From Brevundimonas diminuta (lineage in GTDB: Bacteria > Pseudomonadota > Alphaproteobacteria > Caulobacterales > Caulobacteraceae), in NCBI RefSeq assembly GCF_022654015.1, contig NZ_CP073063.1, forward strand, positions 434,001 to 498,000: a stretch of 64,000 nt of DNA, written 5' to 3'. Position 1 is the stretch's first letter, and each line of letters begins with the position of its first letter. The notes under the pieces are model-generated. The model saw nothing but the letters and a program-made list of their open reading frames with translations. It was not told the origin of the DNA and searched no databases. Of this stretch, positions 27,001-36,358 are shown piece after piece. The position numbers were made by a program, and so were the translations under genes.

Positions 27001-29289
27001 GTGAACGGATTGCGACTTCGCGGGGCGATCGTCCTGGGTATGGGCCTGCTGTTTCTGCCTCTCGCAGGGTGCGGTGGGGGAGGAGGCGGCGGTGGCGGGG
27101 GCGGCACGATCACGCCCCCTGTTCCTCCGCCTCCGCCTCCGCCTCCTCCACCGCCGCCACCTCCTCCTCCCCCACCGCCGCCTCCACCGCCTCCGCCCCC
27201 TTCGGTCACGTCGAGCGAGTATCTGCGGAACTACGGCCTGGCCAATATGAAGGTCCAATCCGCCTGGCAGGCCGGTGCGACCGGAGCCGGCGTCACCGTC
27301 GCAGTCGTCGACTCCGGCATTGCCAATACCTTGCCGGAGTTGGAGGGGCGCATCTCCAGCGCCTCGACCGATGTCGTCGTAGGGCGCAATACGCCCTATG
27401 TGGCGTCAAGCAGTCACGGCACGCGCGTGTCGGGCGTGATCGCCTCGAACTTCAACGGGTTCGGCACGATCGGGGTGGCGTACAACTCGACCATCCTGTC
27501 GATCCGCACCGATATTTCCGACTGCACGGACAAGAATACGGACGTCTGTTTCAGCAGTTCGGATCTGGTACGCGCGCTGGACTACGCCGTCGCCAATGGC
27601 GTCAAGATCATCAACATGTCGCTGGGCGGCGATGGGCGGCTGGGATCGGCGTTCGAGGCGGCGCTGCTGCGCGCGGTCAACTCGGGCGCCGTGATCGTGG
27701 CTTCGTCTGGCAATGACGGAAACGCCAATCCGGGCTGGCCCGCTCGCTACGCCATCGACCCGCGCTTCGCCGGCAGCGTTATCGCGGTCGGATCGCACGG
27801 CGCGACTGATGCGATGTCCAGCTTCTCGAACCGAGCAGGGGATACGGCGGTCGGTTATATTTCTGCGCCGGGCGAGGATGTGATTACAGGGTGCGAGGGC
27901 ACGTCGTGCTGGCGCGTCAACGGCACATCCTTCTCGGCGCCGCATGTGTCCGGCGCGCTCGCTTTGCTGATGCAGGCCTTCCCCAATCTGACGGCGCGCG
28001 CGGCTCTGGATATCTTGCTGACAACCGCACGCGATGCGGGCGATCCGGGCACGGACATCGTTTATGGGCGCGGCCTGCTGGACATGGCGGGCGCGTTCAG
28101 ACCGGTCGGAACGACCTCGACGCCGATGGCCGACGGAAGCTCCATCGTCAGCATGAGCGAACCGGGCAGCTTCGTCGGCGCGGCGTTCGGGGACGCTTTC
28201 GGTCGCCAGACGGCGCTGAACACGGTGCTTTACGACGCCTACGATCGCATGTTCGCCGTCCAACTGGGCGGCGCCTATCCAACTGCACCCAGCCGGTCCT
28301 ATCAGGCGGCGCCGTTCGAGCAGAACACCACTGCGACGACCACCCTGGCCCTGCCGGGCGGCGGTCGAATGAACCTGATCGCGGCTCAGCCCAGCGCCCG
28401 CCCCGAGCCGATCGCGCCTCGTCATGATCTCTATAACGCACCCTGGATGGGGGACGAGCCGCGTCAGGAGGCGATGCTTGACGTCGCCACGGGCCGGATG
28501 AACTTCTCGGTCTGGCAAGGCAAGGGCGGGGCGACATCACCGTTCAACGGCGCAGCGGGCGACGGTTTCGCCGCCCTGGCCCAGGCCGACCACGCCGTGC
28601 GCGGCGCCATGCGGTTCGGCGCGGTGACGGTTTCTGGCGAAAGCGGGGGCGGCGATCGCCGAATGCCGCTGCGTCGTGTCGAGCAGGAAGCCTCGACCTA
28701 TAGTCGCGCGGCGATCGGATGGCGCGGAGCGGACGGCGGTCTGTCGTTCAGCGTCGGCGCTCTGGATGAACGGCTTGGACCCTTGGGCGCCTTCCTGCCG
28801 GGCGGGTCCGACTTCGCCCTGCCGTCACGGACCAGCTTCTATGCGCTCGGCGGCGACTGGACGCTGCGGCCGGGCCTGCGCCTGATCGGCGAGGCGGGGA
28901 TGGGGTCGACCCGTATCGAGGGCCGGTTCTTGTCGATGGATCAGGCGGCGATCAGTTCGAACTGGCGGCTGGGGCTCCTGACGGGCTGTTCGATGATCTG
29001 CGACCGGATCAGCTTCACCCTGGCTCAACCGCTCAGGATCGAGCGCGGAACCTTCGTGGCCATGCTGGCGGATGTTCCGGTCGAATATTTCGATCCGCTG
29101 ACCTATTCGCGCCGCAGCTTCTCGGCGACGCCCAGCGGCCGTCAGATCGACTTCATCCTCGGGGGCGAACGTCAGCTGTGGGACGGATCCAGCATGACGC
29201 TTCAGGCGGTCGCCAGTCGTGAGCCGCGTCACGTCGCAGACGCGCCGCCGGAGTTCGCCTTGATCGGAGCCTGGCGGCGTCAGTTCTGA
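27001..29289 (+). CDS. Lipoprotein S8 serine peptidase with autotransporter-like C-terminus
   Basis: The 762-residue product has a signal peptide with lipobox LAGC (Cys near 24), a run of 11 Gly, then TITPPV and 26 Pro in a row. The subtilisin domain follows: Asp in VAVVDSGIA, His in SSHGTRVSG and Ser in NGTSFSAPHVSGALA. The C-terminal half (about 430-762) is rich in alternating beta-strand patterns and ends RRQF, as in outer-membrane barrels. The start is GTG with GGGAGGGTAGGGC upstream. Lipid anchor and barrel together suggest an outer-membrane peptidase; the topology is unresolved. Confidence 0.88.
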   Translation: MNGLRLRGAIVLGMGLLFLPLAGCGGGGGGGGGGGTITPPVPPPPPPPPPPPPPPPPPPPPPPPPPPSVTSSEYLRNYGLANMKVQSAWQAGATGAGVTVAVVDSGIANTLPELEGRISSASTDVVVGRNTPYVASSSHGTRVSGVIASNFNGFGTIGVAYNSTILSIRTDISDCTDKNTDVCFSSSDLVRALDYAVANGVKIINMSLGGDGRLGSAFEAALLRAVNSGAVIVASSGNDGNANPGWPARYAIDPRFAGSVIAVGSHGATDAMSSFSNRAGDTAVGYISAPGEDVITGCEGTSCWRVNGTSFSAPHVSGALALLMQAFPNLTARAALDILLTTARDAGDPGTDIVYGRGLLDMAGAFRPVGTTSTPMADGSSIVSMSEPGSFVGAAFGDAFGRQTALNTVLYDAYDRMFAVQLGGAYPTAPSRSYQAAPFEQNTTATTTLALPGGGRMNLIAAQPSARPEPIAPRHDLYNAPWMGDEPRQEAMLDVATGRMNFSVWQGKGGATSPFNGAAGDGFAALAQADHAVRGAMRFGAVTVSGESGGGDRRMPLRRVEQEASTYSRAAIGWRGADGGLSFSVGALDERLGPLGAFLPGGSDFALPSRTSFYALGGDWTLRPGLRLIGEAGMGSTRIEGRFLSMDQAAISSNWRLGLLTGCSMICDRISFTLAQPLRIERGTFVAMLADVPVEYFDPLTYSRRSFSATPSGRQIDFILGGERQLWDGSSMTLQAVASREPRHVADAPPEFALIGAWRRQF

Positions 29290-29300
29290 CCGACGCCGCC
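29273..29300 (+). terminator. Stem-loop over the stop codon of the subtilase gene
   Basis: GGCGGCGTC (29273-29281) and GACGCCGCC (29292-29300) form a perfect 9-base stem; the stop codon is in the loop. No T tract follows on either strand, so it may be a weak, factor-assisted or bidirectional terminator between the subtilase and grpE, which converge here. Confidence 0.4.
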
Positions 29301-29313
29301 TGACCACTGCGGA

Positions 29314-29949
29314 TCAGGCCTTGCCGTCGAAGGCCTGACCGTCGGCGGCGGGGGCGGCGCCATAAGGGTTGGGAGCCTGGGCGCCGGATCCCTTGGCGGC
29401 GACGACCACCATGGCGGGGCGGACGGTGCGGCCGAACAGTTCGAAACCGGACTGCATGGTCTGGATCACCGATCCACCAGGCACGGTCTCGGACGGCTGT
29501 TCCATCATCGCCTGGTGCAGGTGCGGGTTGAAGGCCTCGCCGGCCTGCGGCGCCACGCGCTTCAGGCCGTTGGCGTCGAAGGCTTGCAGCAAGGCCTTCT
29601 GCGTCAGCTCCAGCCCGGTCACCAGACCGGCCGTTGCGCCCTCGGCGTCCTTGGGCGCGGCCATCAGGGCGCGTTCCAGATTGTCGGCGACGCCCAGCAG
29701 GTCCTTGGCGAAGCGCTGGATCGCGAAGGCGCGGGCGTCGTTCTGCTGCGTCTCCGAGCGGCGCTTCAGATTCTCCATCTCGGCGGCGACGCGCAGGGCG
29801 CGGTCCTTCCACTCGTCACGCTCGGCGATCACGGCGTCCAGCGGCGCCAGATCGTCTGACGGATGGGCGTCCAGGCCATGTTCGGCGTTGGTTTCGGCCA
29901 TGTCGGCGTCCACGGCGTTCAGTTCGTCGTTAAGGGGCTTGTCGCTCAC
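29314..29949 (-). CDS. grpE: Nucleotide exchange factor GrpE
   Basis: The 211-residue product has an acidic N-terminus, a long coiled coil ([30 protein letters not shown]), then [16 protein letters not shown] and the C-terminal beta-wing domain ([29 protein letters not shown]). It releases ADP from DnaK. The start is GTG 29949, overlapping the hrcA TGA (GTGA). This is the second gene of an hrcA-grpE operon. Confidence 0.97.
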   Translation of the reverse strand: MSDKPLNDELNAVDADMAETNAEHGLDAHPSDDLAPLDAVIAERDEWKDRALRVAAEMENLKRRSETQQNDARAFAIQRFAKDLLGVADNLERALMAAPKDAEGATAGLVTGLELTQKALLQAFDANGLKRVAPQAGEAFNPHLHQAMMEQPSETVPGGSVIQTMQSGFELFGRTVRPAMVVVAAKGSGAQAPNPYGAAPAADGQAFDGKA

Positions 29950-31046
29950 TTGTCGTTCCCGTCCAGCATCCGGCCCAGCACCCGGGCGGTATAGTCCACC
30001 AACGGAATGACACGGGCGTAGTTCAGTCTTGCGGGGCCTATGACGCCGATGGCGCCCAGAACCCGCTGTCGGCCGCTCATATAGGGCGCCGCGATCACGG
30101 CGGAACCCGAAAGTGAAAACAACCGTGTCTCCGCGCCGATGAAAATGCGCACGCCTTGGGCCGCATCGACGCCGTCCAGCAGGCCGATTAGCTGTTCCTT
30201 CTGCTCCAGATCGTCGAACAGGACGCGGACCCGTTCCAGATCGGCCAGGCCTTCCCGGTCCTGAAGCAGATTGGCGCGACCTCGCACGATCAGGGCGCGC
30301 TCCCGGTCTGCGCCGCCGGACCATGCAGCGAATCCGTCCTCGACCAGACGGGCGGCGGTCTGGTCCAGTTCACGCCGTGCGATTTCCAGCTCTTGGGTCA
30401 TCTCGCGCCGGGCGTCGGCGAAGGGTCGGCCGCGCAGGCGGGCGTTCAGGAAGTTGGAGGCCTCGACCAGGGTCGAGGGCGTGACCCCGGCCGACAGGGT
30501 CATGATCCGGTTTTCGACCGTGCCGTCGTCGGCGACGATGACCGCCAGGGCCTGGTCCCCGCCCAGGGCGACGAACTCGACATGTTTGACGCCGGAATCG
30601 CGCACCGGGCTGGAGACAACGCCTGCGCCGCCGGCCAGGCCCGACAGCAGGTTCGAGGCTTCATCCAGGGCCGCCTCGAAGTTCCGACCGCGCCCCGCCA
30701 GCCGCCCGTCAATCTCGCGCCGCTCTTCCTTGGTCAGGTCGCCGACCTCCAGCAGGCCATCCACGAACAGGCGCAGGCCCGCATGGGTCGGGATCCGCCC
30801 GGCCGAGGTGTGGGGCGCGGCCAGCAGACCCGCGAGGGTGAGATCCTGCATGGTGTTGCGGATCGAGGCAGGCGACAGGGCGATCCCGCCCAGCGACAGG
30901 GTTCGCGACCCGACCGGCTCGCCGGTCTCCAGATAGGATTCCACAATGCGACGGAAGATGTCGCGCGCCCGCGCATCCAGCCCCGCCAGACCTGCGAGGG
31001 ACTGGCCGGCGTCGAACGGCGGGTTTTTCGGGGCATACAGGCTCAC
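29946..31046 (-). CDS. hrcA: Heat-inducible transcription repressor HrcA
   Basis: The 366-residue product begins with a winged helix ([53 protein letters not shown]) and continues with the GAF-like core with RRELDQTAA and [11 protein letters not shown]. HrcA represses heat-shock genes by binding CIRCE; no CIRCE was found near it. Start GTG 31046 is the only start that gives the usual length; its ribosome site is weak. It is divergent from rph, 60 bases away. Confidence 0.94.
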   Translation of the reverse strand: MSLYAPKNPPFDAGQSLAGLAGLDARARDIFRRIVESYLETGEPVGSRTLSLGGIALSPASIRNTMQDLTLAGLLAAPHTSAGRIPTHAGLRLFVDGLLEVGDLTKEERREIDGRLAGRGRNFEAALDEASNLLSGLAGGAGVVSSPVRDSGVKHVEFVALGGDQALAVIVADDGTVENRIMTLSAGVTPSTLVEASNFLNARLRGRPFADARREMTQELEIARRELDQTAARLVEDGFAAWSGGADRERALIVRGRANLLQDREGLADLERVRVLFDDLEQKEQLIGLLDGVDAAQGVRIFIGAETRLFSLSGSAVIAAPYMSGRQRVLGAIGVIGPARLNYARVIPLVDYTARVLGRMLDGNDK

Positions 31047-31106
31047 GGTTTCAGGATAAGCACCGCCGCCACAGCTTCCAAGGTCAGACTTCCAAGGACC
31101 CTTCCC

Positions 31107-31832
31107 ATGCGCCATTCGCAACGCACCGACGATCAACTGCGTCCGGTCACCATCGAGACCGGCGTCAACCGCTATGCCGAGGGTTCTTGCCTGATCAGCT
31201 TCGGCAACACCAAGGTGCTGGTGACCGCCTCGATCGAGGACAAGGTGCCGGGCTGGATGCGCAATTCGGGGCAGGGATGGGTGACCGCCGAATACGGCAT
31301 GCTGCCCCGCGCCACTCACACGCGCGGGCGTCGTGAGGCCGCCGCCGGCAAACAGTCCGGCCGCACGCAAGAGATTCAGCGTTTGATCGGCCGCTCCCTG
31401 CGCGCCGTGGTGGACCTGAAAGCGCTCGGCGAACGTCAGGTGCTGATCGACTGCGACGTCATCCAGGCCGACGGCGGCACGCGCACGGCGTCGATCACCG
31501 GCGCCTGGGTCGCCATGAGCCTGGCGCTGAACTATCTGCGCGACGAGGGTGTGTTGAAGGCCGACCCGATCACGGACCAGGTGGCGGCCGTTTCGTGCGG
31601 TGTCTGCGACGGCGTGCCGGTGCTGGACCTGGATTACGAAGAAGACTCCGAGGCCGAGGCGGATTCAAACTTCGTCCTGACCGGCTCGGGCCAGATCGTC
31701 GAAGTCCAGGCCACCGGCGAGAAGCGCGGCTTCTCGCGCGCCGAGTTCGACCGGCTCTTCTCGCTGGCCGAGACCGGCTGCACCGAACTGTTCGCCCTGC
31801 AGAAGGCGGCCTTGGCGGCGGTGAAGCGATAA
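31107..31832 (+). CDS. rph: Ribonuclease PH
   Basis: The 241-residue product carries [37 protein letters not shown] and [19 protein letters not shown], characteristic of RNase PH, a phosphorolytic 3'-5' exonuclease that trims tRNA and rRNA ends. AAGGA lies before ATG. Its divergence from hrcA is the usual alphaproteobacterial order. Confidence 0.97.
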   Translation: MRHSQRTDDQLRPVTIETGVNRYAEGSCLISFGNTKVLVTASIEDKVPGWMRNSGQGWVTAEYGMLPRATHTRGRREAAAGKQSGRTQEIQRLIGRSLRAVVDLKALGERQVLIDCDVIQADGGTRTASITGAWVAMSLALNYLRDEGVLKADPITDQVAAVSCGVCDGVPVLDLDYEEDSEAEADSNFVLTGSGQIVEVQATGEKRGFSRAEFDRLFSLAETGCTELFALQKAALAAVKR

Positions 31833-31870
31833 GGGGGTTTCACCTCGGGGCTCGGACGGGCATCCTCGTT

Positions 31871-31886
31871 CGGTCAGTCCTGACCG
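31871..31886. promoter_or_regulatory. Inverted repeat before the lipoprotein gene
   Basis: CGGTCAGTCCTGACCG: a 6-base arm pair with a 4-base loop, directly upstream of the GGAGA ribosome site of the next gene. It may hide or protect the site or bind a regulator. Confidence 0.35.
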
Positions 31887-31897
31887 GAGACAAGTCG

Positions 31898-32359
31898 ATG
31901 CGTCGATCCCCCTGGCTTTCGATGGCCGCCTGCGTTCTGCTGATGGCCGGATGTCAGCGCGCCGATCCAGCCGATCAGCCTGCGCCCGGCGACACGGCGG
32001 CAAGCAGCGACGTCATCGACGCAGTTCCGCTGGCGCCGGACGCTCCGCCGCCTGCCGCGCCCGCCAAGCCGGCGGCTGCGGAGAAGGAAGCGACCAAACC
32101 GGCCGAGGACACCGAAACCGGCATTCCCGAAGGACCGGACATGCCCGCTCAGCCGGTGCCGATCAGCGAGGTCCCCTGCCGCGAAGCCATCGGAGCCGCC
32201 GCCTCGGCCCGGTTGGTCGAGCGCTGCATCCAGGTCAGCCCGGCGACCCGGCCGCCCTGCAATGCCGCAAATCCTTGCGATCTGATCCAGGGAGAGATCG
32301 AACGGTCCTGCAAGCTGTGGGAACGCGATGGCGACCCGCCGGCGGCATGCAAGCCCTAG
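31898..32359 (+). CDS. Small lipoprotein of unknown function
   Basis: The 153-residue product has a signal peptide with lipobox LMAGC (Cys near 19), a Pro/Ala-rich linker ([15 protein letters not shown]), and a C-terminal part with six Cys ([40 protein letters not shown]), probably a small disulfide-stabilised domain. I do not recognise the family. GGAGA is 7 bases before ATG. Its stop codon shares bases with the glmM stop, read from the other strand. Confidence 0.82.
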   Translation: MRRSPWLSMAACVLLMAGCQRADPADQPAPGDTAASSDVIDAVPLAPDAPPPAAPAKPAAAEKEATKPAEDTETGIPEGPDMPAQPVPISEVPCREAIGAAASARLVERCIQVSPATRPPCNAANPCDLIQGEIERSCKLWERDGDPPAACKP

Positions 32360-33702
32360 GCTGAGCGCACCGCTCCCGCGACGGCGGCCACCACCCGCTT
32401 CACCAGCGCCTCGTCGTCGCCCTCAGCCATGACGCGGATCAGCTTTTCCGTGCCCGAGGGACGCACCAGCAGCCGTCCCTGACCGCTCAAGGCCGCTTCG
32501 GCCTCGGCGATGGCGGCCTTGACCGCGTCGCTTTCCAGCGGCTTGTCGGCGGTGAAGCGGACGTTCTCCAGCTTTTGCGGCACGGGATCAAACTGTCGAG
32601 CCAGTTCGCTCATCGGCTTGCCGGACTCGACCAGGACGGCCAGCACCTGCAGCGCCGCCATCAGGCCGTCGCCGGTCGTGGCGTGGTCGTGCAGGATGAT
32701 GTGGCCCGACTGCTCGCCGCCGATGTTGAAGCCGCCTTCGCGCATCCGTTCCATGACATAGCGATCGCCGACCTTGGTCCGCTCCAGCGTCAGGCCTTCG
32801 GACTTCAGTTTGCGCTCCAGCCCCAGGTTGGACATGACGGTGGCCACCACGCCGCCGCCGGTCAGGAGACCGCGCCTGGCCCAGTCCAGCCCGACCAGGG
32901 CCATGATCTGATCGCCGTCCACGACCCGGCCTGTCTCGTCGCAGACGATCAGTCGGTCGGCGTCGCCGTCAAGGGCGATGCCGATATCGGCGCGGTAGCG
33001 TTTGACCGCATCGGCTAGGGTCGCCGGATGGGTCGAGCCGCACTCGGCGTTGATGTTGGTGCCGTTGGGGGTCACGCCGACGGGGAAGACTTCGGCGCCC
33101 AGTTCGAACAGGGTGGTCGGCGCGACCTTGTATCCGGCGCCGTTGGCGCAATCGACGGCGATGCGCAGCCCTTGCAGCGTCAGCCGCTTGGGGAAGGCCT
33201 GTTTGGCGATCTCGATGTAACGCGCCTGGGCGTCGTCGATGCGTTTGACCCGGCCCAGCTTGTTCGACGGCGCCAGGCCCTGGTCCAAGCCCTGGTCCAT
33301 CATGGCCTCGATCTTCAGCTCGATCTCGTCCGACAGCTTGTAGCCGTCCGGCCCGAACAGCTTGATCCCGTTGTCGGCATAGTCGTTGTGCGAGGCCGAG
33401 ATCATCACGCCCAAATCCGCGCGCATCGAACGGGTCAGCATGGCCACGCCGGGCGTCGGCACGGGTCCGAAGGTGCGCACGTCCATTCCGACCGAAGCAA
33501 ACCCGGCCACCAGCGCCGGCTCGATCGTATAACCGGACAGGCGCGTATCCTTGCCGATCACCACCAGATGGCGGCGGTCGTCGTCGGTGCGGAACAGTTT
33601 CCCGGCGGCCAGACCCACGCGCAACGCGACCTCGGCTGTCATCGGATAGGTGTTGGCGCGTCCGCGAATGCCGTCGGTGCCGAAATATTTTCTGTCGCCC
33701 AA
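32356..33702 (-). CDS. glmM: Phosphoglucosamine mutase
   Basis: The 448-residue alpha-D-phosphohexomutase has [10 protein letters not shown], the phosphoserine loop [20 protein letters not shown] metal loop ([10 protein letters not shown]), GEQSGHI and the phosphate-binding [12 protein letters not shown]. It converts glucosamine-6-phosphate to glucosamine-1-phosphate for UDP-GlcNAc. The start is TTG 33702 with AAGGA upstream, divergent from glmS, which makes its substrate. The gene's end overlaps the lipoprotein gene. Confidence 0.96.
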   Translation of the reverse strand: MGDRKYFGTDGIRGRANTYPMTAEVALRVGLAAGKLFRTDDDRRHLVVIGKDTRLSGYTIEPALVAGFASVGMDVRTFGPVPTPGVAMLTRSMRADLGVMISASHNDYADNGIKLFGPDGYKLSDEIELKIEAMMDQGLDQGLAPSNKLGRVKRIDDAQARYIEIAKQAFPKRLTLQGLRIAVDCANGAGYKVAPTTLFELGAEVFPVGVTPNGTNINAECGSTHPATLADAVKRYRADIGIALDGDADRLIVCDETGRVVDGDQIMALVGLDWARRGLLTGGGVVATVMSNLGLERKLKSEGLTLERTKVGDRYVMERMREGGFNIGGEQSGHIILHDHATTGDGLMAALQVLAVLVESGKPMSELARQFDPVPQKLENVRFTADKPLESDAVKAAIAEAEAALSGQGRLLVRPSGTEKLIRVMAEGDDEALVKRVVAAVAGAVRSA

Positions 33703-33715
33703 GGCAAGGTCCTTT

Positions 33716-33746
33716 GGTTCGGGTAACGTTCCGAAACCCCTTTTTT
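33716..33746. promoter_or_regulatory. Inverted repeat in the glmM / glmS divergent region
   Basis: GGTTCGG (33716-33722) and CCGAAACC (33731-33738), with one bulge, enclose AACGTT, and TTTTTT starts at 33741. On the minus strand this is the leader hairpin ending just before the glmM ribosome site; on the plus strand it resembles an intrinsic terminator. Its role in glmM expression is open. Confidence 0.4.
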
Positions 33747-33774
33747 GATGCGGCCCGCCTTAAGATTGCATAGA
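33745..33774 (+). promoter_or_regulatory. Possible promoter of glmS
   Basis: TTGATG (33745-33750), 18 bases, then CATAGA (33769-33774) is a weak sigma-70-like pair that would give a leader of about 80 bases before glmS ATG 33863. This is a pattern match by eye only. Confidence 0.25.
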
Positions 33775-33862
33775 CGGCCGGTGGGGCTTGATGTGTGGCT
33801 TAGCCCCGGATCGCCGCCAGTGCAAAGCGGCGCCCCCTTCCTGACCTTTCGGAGCCTTCGCT

Positions 33863-35677
33863 ATGTGCGGCATCATCGGCGTCACCGGCAACGGACCTGT
33901 CGTTCCCCGGCTGATCGACAGCCTGAAACGGCTGGAGTACCGCGGCTATGATTCCGCTGGCGTCGCCGCCGTCGTAGACGGCACGGTCGAGCGCCGCCGC
34001 GCCAAGGGCAAGATCCGCAATCTGGAGGCCGTCCTGGTCGAGGATCCGATGACGGCGACGGTCGGCATCGGCCATACGCGCTGGGCCACCCACGGCGCGC
34101 CCACGACCGAGAACGCCCACCCGCACAAGGCTGGTCGTGTCACCCTGGTCCACAACGGCATCATCGAAAACTTCGCCGAGCTGAAAGCCGAACTGGCGGC
34201 CGAAGGCCATGTCTTCGAGAGCCAGACCGATACCGAGGTCATCGCTCACCTGCTGGACGCCGAACTGAATATGGGTCGTGCGCCGCTTGAGGCGTTCAAG
34301 ATCACCCTCGACCGGCTGACCGGCGCCTATGCCCTGGCGGTGCTGATCGACGGGACGGACGACCTGATCCTGGGCGCGCGGCGCGGCAGCCCGTTGGTGG
34401 TCGGCTGGGGCGAGGACGAGATGTATCTGGGCTCGGACGCGCTCGCGGTCGGTCCGTTCACGCAGAAGATTTCCTATCTGGAAGAGGGCGATTACGTCGC
34501 CGTGACCAAGGCCGGCGCCCAGATGTTCGACGTGGCGGGCAAGCCGGTCGAACGCGCTATCGTCCAGGTCTCGGCCTCCTCGGCCATGGTCGAGAAGGGC
34601 GAATATCGCCACTTCATGGAAAAGGAGATCCATGAACAGCCCGACAGCGTCCAGCACACCCTGTCGGAATATCTCGACCTGGTGACGGGAAAGGCCAAGA
34701 CCAACCCCGTCAATTTCGCCGCCATCGACCGCATCCAGATCGTCGCCTGCGGCACCGCCTTCTACGCCGGCCAGATCGGCCGTTATGCGTTCGAGAAGCT
34801 GGCCGGGCTGCCCTGCGACGTCGAGATCGCGTCCGAGTTCCGCTATCGCTCGCCGGCCGTATCGAAATCCACCCTAGCCGTCGCCGTCAGCCAGTCGGGC
34901 GAGACGGCCGACACCCTGGCCAGCCTGACCTGGTGCAAGGCGCAGGGTTTGCAGACCGCCGCCGTCGTCAATGTTCACTCGTCCTCCATGGCGCGCGAAG
35001 CGGCCGTCCTGTGGCCCACCCATGCCGGGCCCGAGATCGGCGTCGCCTCGACCAAGGCCTTCACCGCACAGGTCGCGGCCCTGCTGGCCCTAGCCGTGGC
35101 GGCGGGCGTGGCGCGCGGCCGGATCGATGCAGCGGCCGAGGCCGAACTGGTCAAGGCCCTGTTCGAGAGCCCGCGCCTGATCGCCGAGGCCCTGACGATG
35201 GGCGACAGCATTCGCGCCGTAACCCACGACCTATCAAAGGCCGACGACGTGCTGTTCCTGGGGCGCGGGGCCATGTTCCCGCTGGCGATGGAGGGCGCGC
35301 TGAAGCTGAAGGAGATCAGCTATATCCACGCCGAAGGCTATGCCGCTGGAGAGTTGAAGCATGGCCCCATCGCCCTGATCGATGAAGAGACCCCGACCAT
35401 CGCCCTGGCCCCGCTGGACGACGTGTTCGAAAAGACCGCATCCAATCTCCAGGAGGTCGCCGCGCGGGGCGGCCCGGTCATCATGATCGCGCCGGAAAAG
35501 GCCCCCGATCCGCACGGCGCCGGCATTCGCCGCATCCACGCCCCGGACTGTCACCCGCTGATCGCGCCCCTGGTGTATGCCGTGCCGGTGCAACTCTTGG
35601 CCTATTACACCGCGGTTCAGAAGGGCACTGACGTGGATCAGCCCCGCAACCTGGCCAAATCCGTCACGGTCGAATAG
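33863..35677 (+). CDS. glmS: Glutamine-fructose-6-phosphate aminotransferase (isomerizing)
   Basis: The 604-residue product starts MCGIIGVTG with catalytic Cys2, then LEYRGYDSAG, GIGHTRWATHG, and two SIS domains (QIVACGTAFYAGQIGRYAFE; SQSGETADTLASL; GRGAMFPLAMEGALKLKEISYIHAEGY). It ends in AKSVTVE as the family does. It makes glucosamine-6-phosphate, which GlmM uses. GGAG lies before ATG. The last 40 bases overlap the end of the convergent regulator gene. Confidence 0.97.
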   Translation: MCGIIGVTGNGPVVPRLIDSLKRLEYRGYDSAGVAAVVDGTVERRRAKGKIRNLEAVLVEDPMTATVGIGHTRWATHGAPTTENAHPHKAGRVTLVHNGIIENFAELKAELAAEGHVFESQTDTEVIAHLLDAELNMGRAPLEAFKITLDRLTGAYALAVLIDGTDDLILGARRGSPLVVGWGEDEMYLGSDALAVGPFTQKISYLEEGDYVAVTKAGAQMFDVAGKPVERAIVQVSASSAMVEKGEYRHFMEKEIHEQPDSVQHTLSEYLDLVTGKAKTNPVNFAAIDRIQIVACGTAFYAGQIGRYAFEKLAGLPCDVEIASEFRYRSPAVSKSTLAVAVSQSGETADTLASLTWCKAQGLQTAAVVNVHSSSMAREAAVLWPTHAGPEIGVASTKAFTAQVAALLALAVAAGVARGRIDAAAEAELVKALFESPRLIAEALTMGDSIRAVTHDLSKADDVLFLGRGAMFPLAMEGALKLKEISYIHAEGYAAGELKHGPIALIDEETPTIALAPLDDVFEKTASNLQEVAARGGPVIMIAPEKAPDPHGAGIRRIHAPDCHPLIAPLVYAVPVQLLAYYTAVQKGTDVDQPRNLAKSVTVE

Positions 35678-36306
35678 GCCGCGTCGGTCATCCGCCGCAG
35701 GGCCTCTGCATCGGTGATCTGGATCGCGCCGCGCCGCAGCCGCACGGCGCCGGCGGCGCAAAGTTCGGTGCAGGCGGTCGATATGCTGGCGCGTCGCACG
35801 GCCATCAGATGCGACAGCTCGGTTTGACGAAGGGCCAGGACGTCGCCTCCCTTTCGGTCGTGAACGTCGAGCAACAGGGCGGCCAGGCGCTGGCTGACTT
35901 TCAATGCGGCGTGGCGCGACAGCTCAGCCTGAAGGGCGATGTTGCGACGGCGAAGATCAGTCAACGTCATCTCGACCAGACTGTCGCGATCGATCTTCTG
36001 CGCCAGTTTGCGAGCGGAGACGGTCAGGTATCTTCCAGCTGTCAACCAGACGGCCGACTCCGGCTCACCCCCGCCCAATACAGCGTCGAAGTTGATCACA
36101 CCGTCGCTGGACGCCAGCCCCTGCGACAGGGCGCCGTCGGGCCTGATCCGCGCCAAGACGCCGGACAAAATCAGTGTGACGACAGCCTCGCCATTCTGCG
36201 TCGTTGAGGTTCGCACACCAGCCTCAGCGAAGAAGGCGTCGCCTTCGTCGAGCCCCTTCACCGCAAGGGCGGACAACAGGGCGTGGGCGAGGTTCGACTG
36301 GGACAT
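35638..36306 (-). CDS. Crp/Fnr-like regulator with degenerate ligand domain
   Basis: The 222-residue product has a diverged cyclic-nucleotide-binding-like N-terminal half (GEAVVTLILSGVLARI, VWLTAGRYLTVS), a dimer helix (ALQAELSRHAALKVSQRLAALLLDVHD), and a Crp-type helix-turn-helix (LRQTELSHLMAVRRASISTACTELCAAG). It lacks the usual cAMP phosphate-binding RGE..A, so it may be ligand-free or bind something else. It overlaps the end of glmS by 40 bases and may interfere with its expression. It lies downstream of another Crp-like regulator on the same strand. Confidence 0.78.
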   Translation of the reverse strand: MSQSNLAHALLSALAVKGLDEGDAFFAEAGVRTSTTQNGEAVVTLILSGVLARIRPDGALSQGLASSDGVINFDAVLGGGEPESAVWLTAGRYLTVSARKLAQKIDRDSLVEMTLTDLRRRNIALQAELSRHAALKVSQRLAALLLDVHDRKGGDVLALRQTELSHLMAVRRASISTACTELCAAGAVRLRRGAIQITDAEALRRMTDAAYSTVTDLARLRG

Positions 36307-36358
36307 GCCCCGTCTAGACGGCCGATCGCCGTTCGGTGCGATAACATGCGTTAAGCGC

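Noticed and set aside
26943..27209. Minus-strand frame with long polyglycine opposite the subtilase start
   Set aside because: It is the reverse reading of the polyproline and polyglycine codons of the subtilase gene; no ribosome site and no plausible protein.
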